From an uncultured Atopobiaceae bacterium (GTDB taxonomy: Bacteria > Actinomycetota > Coriobacteriia > Coriobacteriales > Atopobiaceae), in the NCBI GenBank assembly GCA_944320975.1, contig CALUJM010000013.1, positions 1 through 62,784 on the forward strand: 62,784 nt of DNA, written 5' to 3'. A program made the position numbers and the translations under genes. The notes beneath the pieces are model-generated. The model worked only from the letters and a program-made list of their open reading frames with translations. It ran no database searches and was not told the origin of the DNA. This document shows positions 1-8,223 of this stretch, piece after piece; position 1 is the first letter of the stretch, and every line of letters begins with the position of its first letter.

Positions 1-677
1 GGCTGCTGGCCTGGCCGTGCGCTACCAACCTCGAGTTGTCCGCAGCCCGGCCGCCCACGCTCCGGGTGTGCGCTCGGGCCGTTCGTGCCACACGCAGCCC
101 ACGCGCCCATGGGAGTCTCCCGTACGGCCAGCCGTCTGCTCCGGTCGGTCTTCGCATACGCGCCTACAGCAGCCCGCTTCGCGGTCTGCTTTCGGCCGCG
201 TGCTCAGCCCGCCCTACGCCGTCGTCCGGCCTAATGCAAGGTTTACGAGGGGCGCGTGGTCAGCGTGCGTCACGCCCGGCCAGCGGCGCACACCCTACGC
301 GCGGTCGTCCGGTCTGCTGCCGTCACGCGCTCGTCCGCGCCCGTCCAGTCCATCAGCCAGCGCGGGCGGCAAAGGCTCACTGCGGCGGCAACTCAGCAGC
401 CACCACACGCCACCGGCATCCGCCTCCCAGCCGCTCCACCAGCAGCCGACGCCCAGCAGCGCCCGCCAGAAGCCGTCCCAGAGCCGCGACAGCCCCTCTT
501 GCGACCCCCGAACTCGCCAGCTCCACAGAGAGCGCCTGCGGGCTCCCGGCAGCCCACCCGATGCCACATGCCACCCCGGACGCCGCCGCACCTGAAGACC
601 GCCTCCCCCGACGGAAGACGCCGCCCCAGCCGTTACAATTGCTCCTGCAATCGTCCACCGAAAGCGAGGCGAGCCCC
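1..677. other. Stretch without a recognisable gene
   Basis: Several frames are open here only because stop codons are rare at this GC content; their products are Pro/Arg/Ala/Ser-rich with no recognisable domain. Loosely similar blocks recur (CCCTACGC followed by TCGTCCGG near 211 and 294; GGTCTGCT near 173 and 308), so part may be old degenerate repeat. A TACAAT hexamer near 635-640 and a short palindrome (ATTGC, 4 nt, GCAAT) lie just before the next gene and may belong to its promoter. Confidence 0.5.
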
Positions 678-1241
678 ATGGCCATGCCCACCACCATAGA
701 CGGCCGTGCGGCCATCCAGTCATCCCTCGTGCGGGCGTGGGGGCTCGAGGGCTACGCCCGCATACAGCGCACCGTGCGCGAGACCGACGTCAGCTCCGAC
801 GCCGACTTCCAGCGGTTCTACAACCGCTTCTACCGCGTGCGCAGGAACGCGGAGTGGCAGTCGAGCTACTACGCGATCATGGAGAGGGAGAAGGCCACCC
901 CCTCCATGGCGTTCGAGGACGTGCTGCGCGAGATGAGCGAGCTCACGGGCAATGTGGAGGCGTCCTTCACCAGCAAGATGATCGTCACGCTCCACCCCGA
1001 CAGGCCGATATGGGACAGCCTGGTGCTCGCAAGGCTCGGCCTGAGGCTCAAGGGAACGACGGCGCAGGCCAAGCTCGAGAACGCCGTCGAGGTGTACGGG
1101 AAGATCGTCTCCTGGTACGAGACCTACCTGGCTACGGAGGATGCCGAGAAGAACATACGGCTCTTCGACGAGCTCCTTCCCGACTACGCTTGGCTCACCC
1201 CCGTAAAGAAGGTCGACTTCCTCCTCTGGAGCGAACGCTAG
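678..1241 (+). CDS. Hypothetical protein, 187 aa, convergent to the portal gene
   Basis: The frame is open further upstream, but that part is low-complexity Pro/Arg sequence, so I start at ATG 678, preceded by GAGGCGAG about 10 bases upstream; the product begins MAMPTTIDGRAAI. It looks like a soluble, mainly helical protein rich in Tyr, Arg and Glu, with segments FYNRFYRVRR, ASFTSKMIVTLHPD and PIWDSLVLARLGL. I do not recognise the family. No signal peptide or membrane segment is visible. It runs against the phage genes and its 3' end overlaps the portal gene by 4 bp, so it may be accessory cargo or the edge of an insertion that replaced structural genes. Confidence 0.7.
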   Translation: MAMPTTIDGRAAIQSSLVRAWGLEGYARIQRTVRETDVSSDADFQRFYNRFYRVRRNAEWQSSYYAIMEREKATPSMAFEDVLREMSELTGNVEASFTSKMIVTLHPDRPIWDSLVLARLGLRLKGTTAQAKLENAVEVYGKIVSWYETYLATEDAEKNIRLFDELLPDYAWLTPVKKVDFLLWSER

Positions 1242-2692
1242 GTATCCTCACCATTGGAAGCCTTGCCCCTCGCCAGCCCACGGGCACGCGCCTTGGCCGT
1301 CTTCTCGTCCTCGCCGTACCACTTCTGCCGATACTCCCAGGCGTTCATGGTGACGCCCACCTCGGCCATGTCCTGGCGCTTCTCGGCGCTCGTGTCCGTG
1401 ATGATGCTGTCGTCGAACGTGACGCGCACCTCGCCCTCGTCCGGGAGCTCGACCCCGAGCGAGCGCGACGCCGCCATCACCGCCCTGCAGATGCCCGCTA
1501 TCGCGCCCTCGAGCGCATGCTCGTGCCGCCGGATGTTGCGCATGAGCGCCGAGTTGTCCGCCGAGACCTCCGTCGCGGTCTTCACGTACCCCGCTCCGTC
1601 GAAGTCGAAGTACCCCAGGCCGAAGCCCGTCAGGTCGCCGAGCATCTGCAGCGCGCACCTGAAAGCCCTCACCTGAGCGTCGGTCCTCAGCGCCGGCGCA
1701 AACTCCTGAATCGTGTCCTCCGTGCTCATCACCTTCCGGAACACGGTGCAGTCCTGCCGCCCAAACGGTATCGAGACCTTGCGCCCCCTGCCGTCCGTTT
1801 CCTGGTCGAACATCACGTCACTCAGGAACACCCGCATCTTGCCGTTGTCGATCTCCGAGATCATCGCGTCGAAGGCGAGGTCCACCGCCTGGATAGCGTC
1901 CACCGCGTCCGCGAACACGCTCTGCCCGTACGGGCTCATGTCCACGCGCGTATTGTCCACGGCCGGCTTCACGATGGCGAAGGTGGGATAGGGAGAGCCC
2001 GTCTCGTACACGGGGCACACGCCCGCAGGCGCGACCTCGTTGCCGTGCTCGTCAAAGCACACCGTGACGATCCGATAACCGCCCCTCCCCACGCTCTCAT
2101 TAGGCGAGAAGGACAAAGAGGCCGAGAAGTCCGCCCCAGCACCCTTGAGGTGCATCTGCAGCTGGTCGACCGCGCGCCCCCGCCAGAACGCCCGCGTGAC
2201 GAACGCGCACTCCGTCACGCCCTCCTCGTCCCACGTGAGCGGTATCACCATGCGTGCGTCGTAGTGCCTAATGCGCACGCTCCCCGCATCCGCGTCCACC
2301 CAGAGCGCCCACGCGCCCGTCCCCATGCCAAATGCCTTGACCACGGTTGCCTGTGCCGCCGCCATGAAGCCGCTTTGGGCGAGAAACCCCTCGAGCCAGT
2401 CCGTGCACTCCTGCGTCCCGCACACCACCTGCGTCTTGTCGTTCAGCAGCAGCGACCCCCACTCCCGGCACACCCGCATCGCCGGATGAATCGAACGCCT
2501 GTGCACCTCGTACATGCGCCCAACGCCGTCGGTGTCCTTGTAGTCGTAGAACGACCCGCACGCCTGCATCCACTCGTGCCATGCGCGAATGTGCGGCTCC
2601 ATCGCCTCCAGCGGCAGCGCGAATCCGAGCGCCCGCAGGTACTCCCGCACGTGCTCCGGCACCCAGTACTCCTCCTCGTACGCCTGCCCCAT
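1238..2692 (-). CDS. Phage portal protein (A118/SPP1-like)
   Basis: A 484-residue protein of the size and composition of portal proteins, which form the dodecameric ring at one capsid vertex through which DNA enters and leaves. Its place directly after terminase is diagnostic. Visible portal-like traits are the N-terminal adaptor-type region, the central segment around MSPYGQSVFADAVDAIQAVDLAFD (a helix typical of Gp6-type portals) and an acidic, Lys-rich C terminus. It begins right after a TAG stop codon. No head morphogenesis genes follow; the next gene is convergent. Assignment rests on sequence pattern plus synteny. Confidence 0.85.
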   Translation of the reverse strand: MGQAYEEEYWVPEHVREYLRALGFALPLEAMEPHIRAWHEWMQACGSFYDYKDTDGVGRMYEVHRRSIHPAMRVCREWGSLLLNDKTQVVCGTQECTDWLEGFLAQSGFMAAAQATVVKAFGMGTGAWALWVDADAGSVRIRHYDARMVIPLTWDEEGVTECAFVTRAFWRGRAVDQLQMHLKGAGADFSASLSFSPNESVGRGGYRIVTVCFDEHGNEVAPAGVCPVYETGSPYPTFAIVKPAVDNTRVDMSPYGQSVFADAVDAIQAVDLAFDAMISEIDNGKMRVFLSDVMFDQETDGRGRKVSIPFGRQDCTVFRKVMSTEDTIQEFAPALRTDAQVRAFRCALQMLGDLTGFGLGYFDFDGAGYVKTATEVSADNSALMRNIRRHEHALEGAIAGICRAVMAASRSLGVELPDEGEVRVTFDDSIITDTSAEKRQDMAEVGVTMNAWEYRQKWYGEDEKTAKARARGLARGKASNGEDT

Positions 2693-2977
2693 CTACATCG
2701 CCCTCCATCGCTTACGCCCAACCGGCTCCCCTGGCAACTCCTCCAGCCCCCGCTCCTTTTCATTCGCTTGGCGAGAAGAACGCGCTACTTCCGTCACACG
2801 CTTCCGCACAGCCCCTTCATGCCCCTCAGGCTTTAGCTTTTGATGCCGAGGATCCCGCCCGCCCATCAACGGCACATCGCATCGTCCGTCCTCCCTACGT
2901 TTAAGCTGGCGAGAAGAACGTCCGCTACCTCGCGTTTTCAGTTGGCAGCTGAATATGCCGAGAAGCACGTCCCTCAC
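2693..2977 (-). CDS. Possible small ORF filling the gap between terminase and portal genes
   Basis: A 94-codon frame starts at a GTG whose last bases form the terL stop (GTGA overlap) and stops at a TAG directly before the portal ATG. That tight fit is what a real operon gene would show. Against it, the product is very basic and low in complexity, with repeated RSSRQ segments that come from three copies of the GAGAAG motif (2771, 2908, 2959) on the opposite strand. There is no recognisable domain. It may be a chance frame through a repeat-bearing spacer. Confidence 0.25.
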   Translation of the reverse strand: MRDVLLGIFSCQLKTRGSGRSSRQLKRREDGRCDVPLMGGRDPRHQKLKPEGHEGAVRKRVTEVARSSRQANEKERGLEELPGEPVGRKRWRAM

Positions 2978-4251
2978 CCTCTCAGCACGTCATCCATCAT
3001 CGCGTAGCGCACCGCGTCGATGGAGTGGTCATCACCGTCAGGAATCTCGTCGATCCAGCGCCCATCACGGTCGCGTAGGAACTCCTTGCAGGTGAACTCC
3101 TCGAACGTCCTCGGGCAACGCGCGGGGTCGATGACGATCTCCCTCAGACCAGCAAGCCAGTCATAGGAGAGCCTCCGCATCCGCGCCTTCCTCGCAGGGT
3201 GTACGCGGATGCCGAGCTCGCGCCGCCAGGTTGCCATCTGCACCTTCGAGTCGGGAGTGTCGTCGCACCACACCATCTGGTCGTGGAAGTAGGGCTCCGC
3301 GCCCGGCTCGTCGGCATAGGTGAGCGCGTCCACCACGATGCGCCCCGTGTCGGCAGGCATCATTTTGTTTGCCGAGTGTTCCTCGAAGACCGTGAGTCTG
3401 CGCGCGCCCGGCTCCCAGCCGCAGCGCACGAAGCGCCACGGGTCGGGGAACCAACCCCAGTCCACGCCGTTGCGAATGCGCTCGAAACCTCGTACACGCT
3501 CGTCGGTCAGCCTCGCCTCCACGATGTTGTCGAAGACCGCTCCGCCCGTCCCGGTCACCTCGCCGAGGTATTCCCAGCGCCACGCGCGCTCGTTCTCCTC
3601 GCGCAGGTACTCCGCCTCCTCGATGAAGGGCGCGCCGAGCCACCCCGGCCGCGCCTCCACCACGTCGAGGTACGAAGAGCGCCTAACGAGCGTGTCCGCC
3701 CGCCGCCTGCGCTCAATGCACTCCACGTTCGCCCAGCTCCACATCGTCTTGGGCGGGTTGTAGCTGTAGAAGATCCAGAAGTCCTCGCCGCCACGGCGGA
3801 GCGAGTTGAGAATGGAGCGAACCGCCTCGATGCCGTCGAACTGGTCGAGCTCCTCGAACCACGTCACCGCGCAGTAGCCGCGCGTGAACTTCACGCCCTT
3901 GAGCTTGAGCGGGTCGTCGGCCCCGCGGAAGACGATGCGCTGCCCCGTGGGCAGGTAGACGATCTCCATCGGCGAGAGCTTCGCTTTGAAGTACGCCGAG
4001 AGCCTCAGCGCCTCAACGGCCCAGAGCACCTGCTGGTACACCGAGTCGCGCAGCGTGTTGGAGAAGCGCCGCACCACGCACGCGTTCGCGTAGGGAAAAG
4101 CCACAACGAGAAGAACGATGCACAGGCTGATGAAGCTCGACTTCGTGCTCCCTCGGCCACCGTGCAGCCAGTAGTGCGTATGCCCGTGCGCCATGACGTC
4201 ACCGAGCACGTCGTGGAAGCGCGGGATGCAGAGGTCGGCGGCGCTAACCAT
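2974..4251 (-). CDS. Phage terminase large subunit (PBSX-type)
   Basis: ATP-driven DNA packaging motor with nuclease. Walker A GGRGSTKS lies at residues 31-38 and a Walker B-like VTWFEELDQF at 129-136. Downstream acidic residues fit the RNase H-like nuclease: DWGWFPDP in the middle, WCDD later, and DGDDHSIDAVRYAM near the end. About 425 aa is normal for this family. I chose ATG 4251, which overlaps the small-subunit stop by 8 bp and gives an N terminus like other members; an upstream in-frame ATG at 4269 is possible. Confidence 0.93.
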   Translation of the reverse strand: MVSAADLCIPRFHDVLGDVMAHGHTHYWLHGGRGSTKSSFISLCIVLLVVAFPYANACVVRRFSNTLRDSVYQQVLWAVEALRLSAYFKAKLSPMEIVYLPTGQRIVFRGADDPLKLKGVKFTRGYCAVTWFEELDQFDGIEAVRSILNSLRRGGEDFWIFYSYNPPKTMWSWANVECIERRRRADTLVRRSSYLDVVEARPGWLGAPFIEEAEYLREENERAWRWEYLGEVTGTGGAVFDNIVEARLTDERVRGFERIRNGVDWGWFPDPWRFVRCGWEPGARRLTVFEEHSANKMMPADTGRIVVDALTYADEPGAEPYFHDQMVWCDDTPDSKVQMATWRRELGIRVHPARKARMRRLSYDWLAGLREIVIDPARCPRTFEEFTCKEFLRDRDGRWIDEIPDGDDHSIDAVRYAMMDDVLRG

Positions 4252-4651
4252 CGACGTCACCACCCTCATCGGCCCCCGGCTTCACCGCGTCAACCGCCAC
4301 GCCGAGCACAATCTGCGGAGCCGCCTCGGCGCGCTCGCCCTTGTCACGGGTAGCCTGCGCGTACTCGTCGGGATATTTGCGCTCCAGGAGCCACGCGGCC
4401 GCCGTCCACTGCCCGTTCTTCTTGGTGGCCGCCTCACGGATGGTGGTGAGAAGCGTCCGCTTGTAGTCAGCTTCTGCCTTTTTTAGTGACTCGCCTAACG
4501 CGCGATGCAGCCTCCCGCTCGGCTTGGAGAGCCAGCGGTACAGCGTTGCCTCGTGAATGCCCACCGCCCGGCAGATATCCTTATTGGAGAGACCATCGCC
4601 CTTGAGCGAGGTCATCTGCTGGATCAGTTCCTCGGTGAGCTTTGCCCTCAT
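4244..4651 (-). CDS. Phage terminase small subunit
   Basis: A 135-residue protein with an N-terminal helix-turn-helix (about residues 5-45, containing LSNKDICRAVGIHEATLYRWL) that would recognise the packaging site, followed by a charged helical region and an acidic tail. TerS normally precedes TerL with a short overlap, as here. ATG 4651 is preceded by GGAGGGAGGT, much better than the upstream start at 4681. About 190 bp without a gene separates it from the next upstream gene. Confidence 0.88.
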   Translation of the reverse strand: MRAKLTEELIQQMTSLKGDGLSNKDICRAVGIHEATLYRWLSKPSGRLHRALGESLKKAEADYKRTLLTTIREAATKKNGQWTAAAWLLERKYPDEYAQATRDKGERAEAAPQIVLGVAVDAVKPGADEGGDVDG

Positions 4652-4839
4652 GCCGGGCACCTCCCTCCGTGACAAGCCCACATTCGTACAGGCTCATTGT
4701 CCGGAGGTGTCACAAAGAAAAGAGGAGAGGACCCAGGCACCGGTGCGTAAGACCCCGGTAGGAATCCCTCTCCCCGTCGCGAGGCCGTTTCCCGAGGCTT
4801 AGTCGGGGCGTGTCCCGCCTTACGGGCGATTGTACCGCC

Positions 4840-5250
4840 TCACTCCCGCTCGCGCTTGCCCTTGAGCCCGTACTTGCGCATGAGCCGCGAGTTCTGCTGC
4901 CGTAGCCGCGCATACTCCCGGCGCGCAGCCTCAATCTCCGGTCCCTCCTCGCACCCTTCGGCCTCGCGGCGCAGAATCTCGTTGAACGCCCTCTCCTCGG
5001 CAACGTGCGCTTCCTCCGTGCAGCGTGGGCACATCCCACTCTGGTGGTTCAGGCGTACCCCGACTGCTCCACACTGCGGGCACACCGAGAGCACTCTTAG
5101 ACTCGCGTGAATCCGCGATGCCTGCATCTCGATGGCACGGACGCTCCGTTCCACGCCGTAGCGCCGGCGGATCTCCTCGCGCACGGCAGCGGCTCCCCGA
5201 TGCCCCAGCTCGCGGATCACGTCATTCTGTCCAGTTGTCCACACGCTCAC
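4840..5250 (-). CDS. Phage-encoded zinc-ribbon protein
   Basis: A 136-aa protein. The first ~50 residues (VIRELGHRGAAAVREEIRRR and onward) resemble a small helical DNA-binding region seen in late regulators of actinobacterial prophages. A zinc ribbon follows: CPQCG at about 58-62 and CPRC at about 74-77. The rest is a charged coiled-coil-like helix ending in basic residues. It starts with GTG (5250). The position between replication and packaging genes suggests a late-gene regulator or packaging accessory protein; that is inference. Confidence 0.7.
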   Translation of the reverse strand: MSVWTTGQNDVIRELGHRGAAAVREEIRRRYGVERSVRAIEMQASRIHASLRVLSVCPQCGAVGVRLNHQSGMCPRCTEEAHVAEERAFNEILRREAEGCEEGPEIEAARREYARLRQQNSRLMRKYGLKGKRERE

Positions 5251-5428
5251 GCCGCATCATCGCCCACGAAAAACACCACTGCTGGAAAACTACTCGAGGT
5301 GTCCACAGTGTTCGCGCATCTGACCAGCGAGAAAACACCTTGAACACCGGAGCTCGACAAACTCAGAATTACCCCTCGCACTCCTACAAGGCCTCTCTCC
5401 CCACCATCATCCCCAACACTCCTCAATG

Positions 5429-5454
5429 AGGTGTTCAGGTGTTTAGGGTGTTCG
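5429..5454. repeat. Short tandem AGGTGTT repeats downstream of the primase gene
   Basis: Three near-identical 8-9 mers run in tandem (AGGTGTTC, AGGTGTTT, AGGGTGTTC), and further GTGTTC or GAACAC words surround them (5305-5350, 5505). The 222 bp from 5251 to 5472 holds no clear gene. Iteron-like words beside a primase/helicase gene can mark a replication origin; with only three copies this is tentative. Confidence 0.4.
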
Positions 5455-5472
5455 TTTCCGCAGCCCAGCACG

Positions 5473-7644
5473 TCAAACACCCGGCAAACGTCCCTGAACA
5501 CCACTACGCTCGGCCTCAAGCTCTTCGGGAGTTTTGCGAACAAACGCCCGCTGCGAGCCATAGCCTTCTACAACGCGGTTGCTCGGGCAGCGCTTCCATT
5601 CGGGGAAGCAGCGAGTGATGATGTTTGAAACGCGCATGTTGTCCCCCTTCTTCACGCTCTCGCGGGGCACCTGGATGGCCTCGACAAGAATCTGCATCGT
5701 GCACACGGGTTCTCCCTGCTTCTTTCTCAACAGGTATCTTCCGATAAGCCCTATCCACGGATCCTCAGTGGTCGCACGCTCACGCACGGCGTTAGCTTCG
5801 TCCTCTACCGACCTCGGAAGCACGAGGCCGCAATTAGGTTTCGCGCGATAGTCTGCGAGCACTTCCGCCCACACCTGCCGAACGTACTCATAGAAGTCCG
5901 GCGCGAAGATATCCCGAGCCGCACTTCCTCCGCAGCGGACAGGCATGAAGCGTCGGTTGCCTGTAGGGTCCTCCAGGTACTCTCCCAAGTTCGTCGTTCC
6001 CACTAGAACACAGCGTCTCGGCAGCTGCACCGGTCGCTTGGCATAGGGGACTCGATAGCTGTCGGTCTGACTCGTGATGAACGACTTCAGGGTTTCGACC
6101 TGCCTGCCCTTGAACGCTGCCAGCTCGGCAAGCTCCACGAACCAGCGCCCCTGAATTAGTTCCTGCGCCTCCTTGGTCCCGATGTTCTTCACGTCGTCTA
6201 CGAAGAGCTCGTCGCGCATCGCAAGCCGGCGTAGAAGGGTCGACTTGCCGATTCCCTGCGGTCCCTGCAGAACGACCATGTAGTCGTACTTACAGCCCGG
6301 CTGATACGCACGCGCGACAGCTGCTCTCAGCAGGAGCGCCGTCACCGCCCGAACGTATGGAGTGTCCTCCGCGCCCAGACACTCAACAAGCAGAAGATCC
6401 TTCCTGGGAGTCCCGTCCCACTTTGGCAGCGCATCGAGCATATCGGTAAGGGCGTCGAAGCTCCTGCCATCCGAAAAGATCGAGAAGGCCGCGAACACGT
6501 TCTTATCCGAGCGTACGAGCGATCTCCCATCAAACTTGTAGCGCTCCTGCATGCGCGCGAAGAGGTAGTCATCGTCAACCGGACGCCAGAGCTTTGTCTC
6601 TGCTGCCCATGGGAGCCCATCCTCAGCCACCACCTGCTGGCTCATACGCTCTAGACGCACCCCCTTAAGGCCGGGGTCTTCCTGCATCCACCAAGCGAGA
6701 GCCGGCACGGTAGGGGCATAGAAACCAACACAGTCTCCGTCCTTGTTGATCTTGGCTTCGAGATGGGGGTTGCTCCATATGCTCTCCCCGCTGATTGTCT
6801 TAACGCCTCCGTCATCGACGGAACCTCTCCATGACGTTCCAGGCGGATGACGATAGGCACTGTTAACCTTCTGGACGATGATCGAGTCCGGCAAGGACGG
6901 CACACAGTGGCTCTCGTTATATGCGCGGGCAGCCGCAAGCGCGACGTCCTTCGGCGTGCACTTCGAGTTCATCGAGCATGCAAAGCGGTAGATTGTCTCA
7001 TCTCGCGCGCCCTCGTGAAGCGTCTCAGGCAGCCTGAATGGTGATTTCCGCGCCTTCTCGCCCTTCGTGATTGCCATCGCTCCGTCAGTACCGGGGCGAT
7101 GCTGCATCACAAAAGCAAGCACGTTCTCGTCTGCATCTGCTATCTCACACTCGTCGGGGCTCACATCCCAAAAGACCTCCCGTCCGTTGGGATGAATCGA
7201 TCCGGGAAGCATGACATAGCCCTTCTCACCACGGAAGTCCACGTGCGAGTTCTCGTTCTTGTAGGAGTCTGGCGCTCCATCAGGGAATCGATAGTAGAGG
7301 TGGGTTCCGCCTCTGCCCGTCACCGCGCTCGCTGTATCTGGGAACTTACCGTGTTCCGTTTGCCATTCAGCAAGCTCCTCACGCCCGTCGAAGGACCCGT
7401 CCTCAGCTACGTCCAGGTCGATGACGCCAATGTTGCCGGAGACGGAACCACAGGCAACAGCAATATTGCTGTCAGGGTGAGCGGCGAACATCGCCTCGAT
7501 GATAGCTGCATTGCTGGTCGCATCTTTGAAGCCATGCGAGCCCTTATGTGGCTCCTTCGCACAGGCAGCAAGCGTGAACACTGCAAATCCGTGATGGTCT
7601 GCGAGCTGGAGCGCCATCTGTCTGCGCTCGTCGTTTCCCGTCAT
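5473..7644 (-). CDS. Primase-polymerase / VapE-type helicase fusion
   Basis: Replication protein of 723 aa. Residues ~1-190 fit a primase-polymerase domain (HGFAVFTLAACAKEPHKG near the start, GVIDLDV with metal-binding acids, then RGGTHLYYRFPDG and YVMLPGSIHPNG). The C-terminal half is a VapE/SF3-like ATPase with Walker A QGPQGIGKST, the FVELAEL acidic motif and VLVGTTN sensor. Such fusions initiate replication in phages and integrative islands. Its start overlaps the excisionase-like gene by 4 bp. Confidence 0.88.
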   Translation of the reverse strand: MTGNDERRQMALQLADHHGFAVFTLAACAKEPHKGSHGFKDATSNAAIIEAMFAAHPDSNIAVACGSVSGNIGVIDLDVAEDGSFDGREELAEWQTEHGKFPDTASAVTGRGGTHLYYRFPDGAPDSYKNENSHVDFRGEKGYVMLPGSIHPNGREVFWDVSPDECEIADADENVLAFVMQHRPGTDGAMAITKGEKARKSPFRLPETLHEGARDETIYRFACSMNSKCTPKDVALAAARAYNESHCVPSLPDSIIVQKVNSAYRHPPGTSWRGSVDDGGVKTISGESIWSNPHLEAKINKDGDCVGFYAPTVPALAWWMQEDPGLKGVRLERMSQQVVAEDGLPWAAETKLWRPVDDDYLFARMQERYKFDGRSLVRSDKNVFAAFSIFSDGRSFDALTDMLDALPKWDGTPRKDLLLVECLGAEDTPYVRAVTALLLRAAVARAYQPGCKYDYMVVLQGPQGIGKSTLLRRLAMRDELFVDDVKNIGTKEAQELIQGRWFVELAELAAFKGRQVETLKSFITSQTDSYRVPYAKRPVQLPRRCVLVGTTNLGEYLEDPTGNRRFMPVRCGGSAARDIFAPDFYEYVRQVWAEVLADYRAKPNCGLVLPRSVEDEANAVRERATTEDPWIGLIGRYLLRKKQGEPVCTMQILVEAIQVPRESVKKGDNMRVSNIITRCFPEWKRCPSNRVVEGYGSQRAFVRKTPEELEAERSGVQGRLPGV

Positions 7645-7889
7645 GCGTCACCGCCCATCACATACTCAACGAATCGCGGCTTCGGCACGAACCACTGCCT
7701 GCCGCCCACCTGCACGGCGGGGATCTTGTGCTCTCGACAGAGCTTTCGCACGTACTCAACCGTGAACCCGGTCAGTTCCGAAATATGCGCGGGTGTCAGC
7801 AGGTCGGGGTATGCCGAGAAGATCTCAACAGATGCCCCTGGAGCCGCTCCATCCGAACCGGACTGGCAAACTGGATGGTTACGCCCCAT
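7641..7889 (-). CDS. Excisionase/MerR-like helix-turn-helix protein
   Basis: An 82-residue protein whose core, LLTPAHISELTGFTVEYVRKLCREHKIP, is the winged-helix HTH of excisionase (Xis/AlpA-like) proteins, followed by a GGRQWFVPKPRF wing. Such proteins bend DNA at att sites to favour excision or act as regulators. It sits 2 bp after the XRE gene stop and overlaps the primase start, so it is in the early operon. The function is assigned from the fold pattern and context. Confidence 0.72.
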   Translation of the reverse strand: MGRNHPVCQSGSDGAAPGASVEIFSAYPDLLTPAHISELTGFTVEYVRKLCREHKIPAVQVGGRQWFVPKPRFVEYVMGGDA

Positions 7890-7891
7890 GG

Positions 7892-8101
7892 CTACGACGC
7901 CACCTTCTGGAGATGCTCCTTCGCCTCGAGTCGCTCGAACGCAGCGAGCATCTTCTTGACCTGCCCGGGATACGGGACGAGATGCCCGTTCTCAATCTGC
8001 GAGATCGTGGAGACGTGTAGCCCCGACTCCCGCCCAAAGGCAGACTTCGACAGGCCGAGCCTCTCCCTCCGCTGGGTGATTTCGAATCGCGAGAGTTCCA
8101 T
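7892..8101 (-). CDS. XRE-family HTH regulator, candidate phage repressor
   Basis: A 69-aa protein made almost entirely of one Cro/CI-type HTH (QRRERLGLSKSAFGRESGL, then STISQIENG). I start at ATG 8101, preceded by GGAGGT at good spacing; a longer start at 8161 lacks one. It lies at the divergence point between the minus-strand replication/packaging genes and the plus-strand cargo/integrase genes, the usual place for the lysis-lysogeny switch. Confidence 0.85.
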   Translation of the reverse strand: MELSRFEITQRRERLGLSKSAFGRESGLHVSTISQIENGHLVPYPGQVKKMLAAFERLEAKEHLQKVAS

Positions 8102-8223
8102 GAGGTACCTCCATTCTTTGGCGTTGACGCGCCCTGTTGGTGTTGGTACCATCGTAGCCACAAGAGTTTACTGTTCTTTTTGGTTTACGGTAGATTTACG
8201 ATATTTTGAGAGTGACGGTTACT
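8102..8223. promoter_or_regulatory. Divergent control region with repeated TTTAC words
   Basis: The gap between the repressor and cargo genes is visibly AT-richer than its surroundings. Three TTTAC words lie in the same orientation at about 8167, 8184 and 8195 with 11-17 bp between starts, a plausible operator array for the XRE protein. I cannot place convincing -35/-10 pairs. Confidence 0.45.

Noticed and set aside
36..677. N-terminal extension of the gene at 678
   Set aside because: The extension is Pro/Arg low-complexity with no domain, and a good ribosome-binding site precedes ATG 678.
5247..5561. 104-codon ORF on the minus strand overlapping the primase 3' end
   Set aside because: It overlaps the primase C terminus out of frame, has no domain, and its sequence follows the GTGTTC repeats; its GTGA overlap with the next gene is probably chance.
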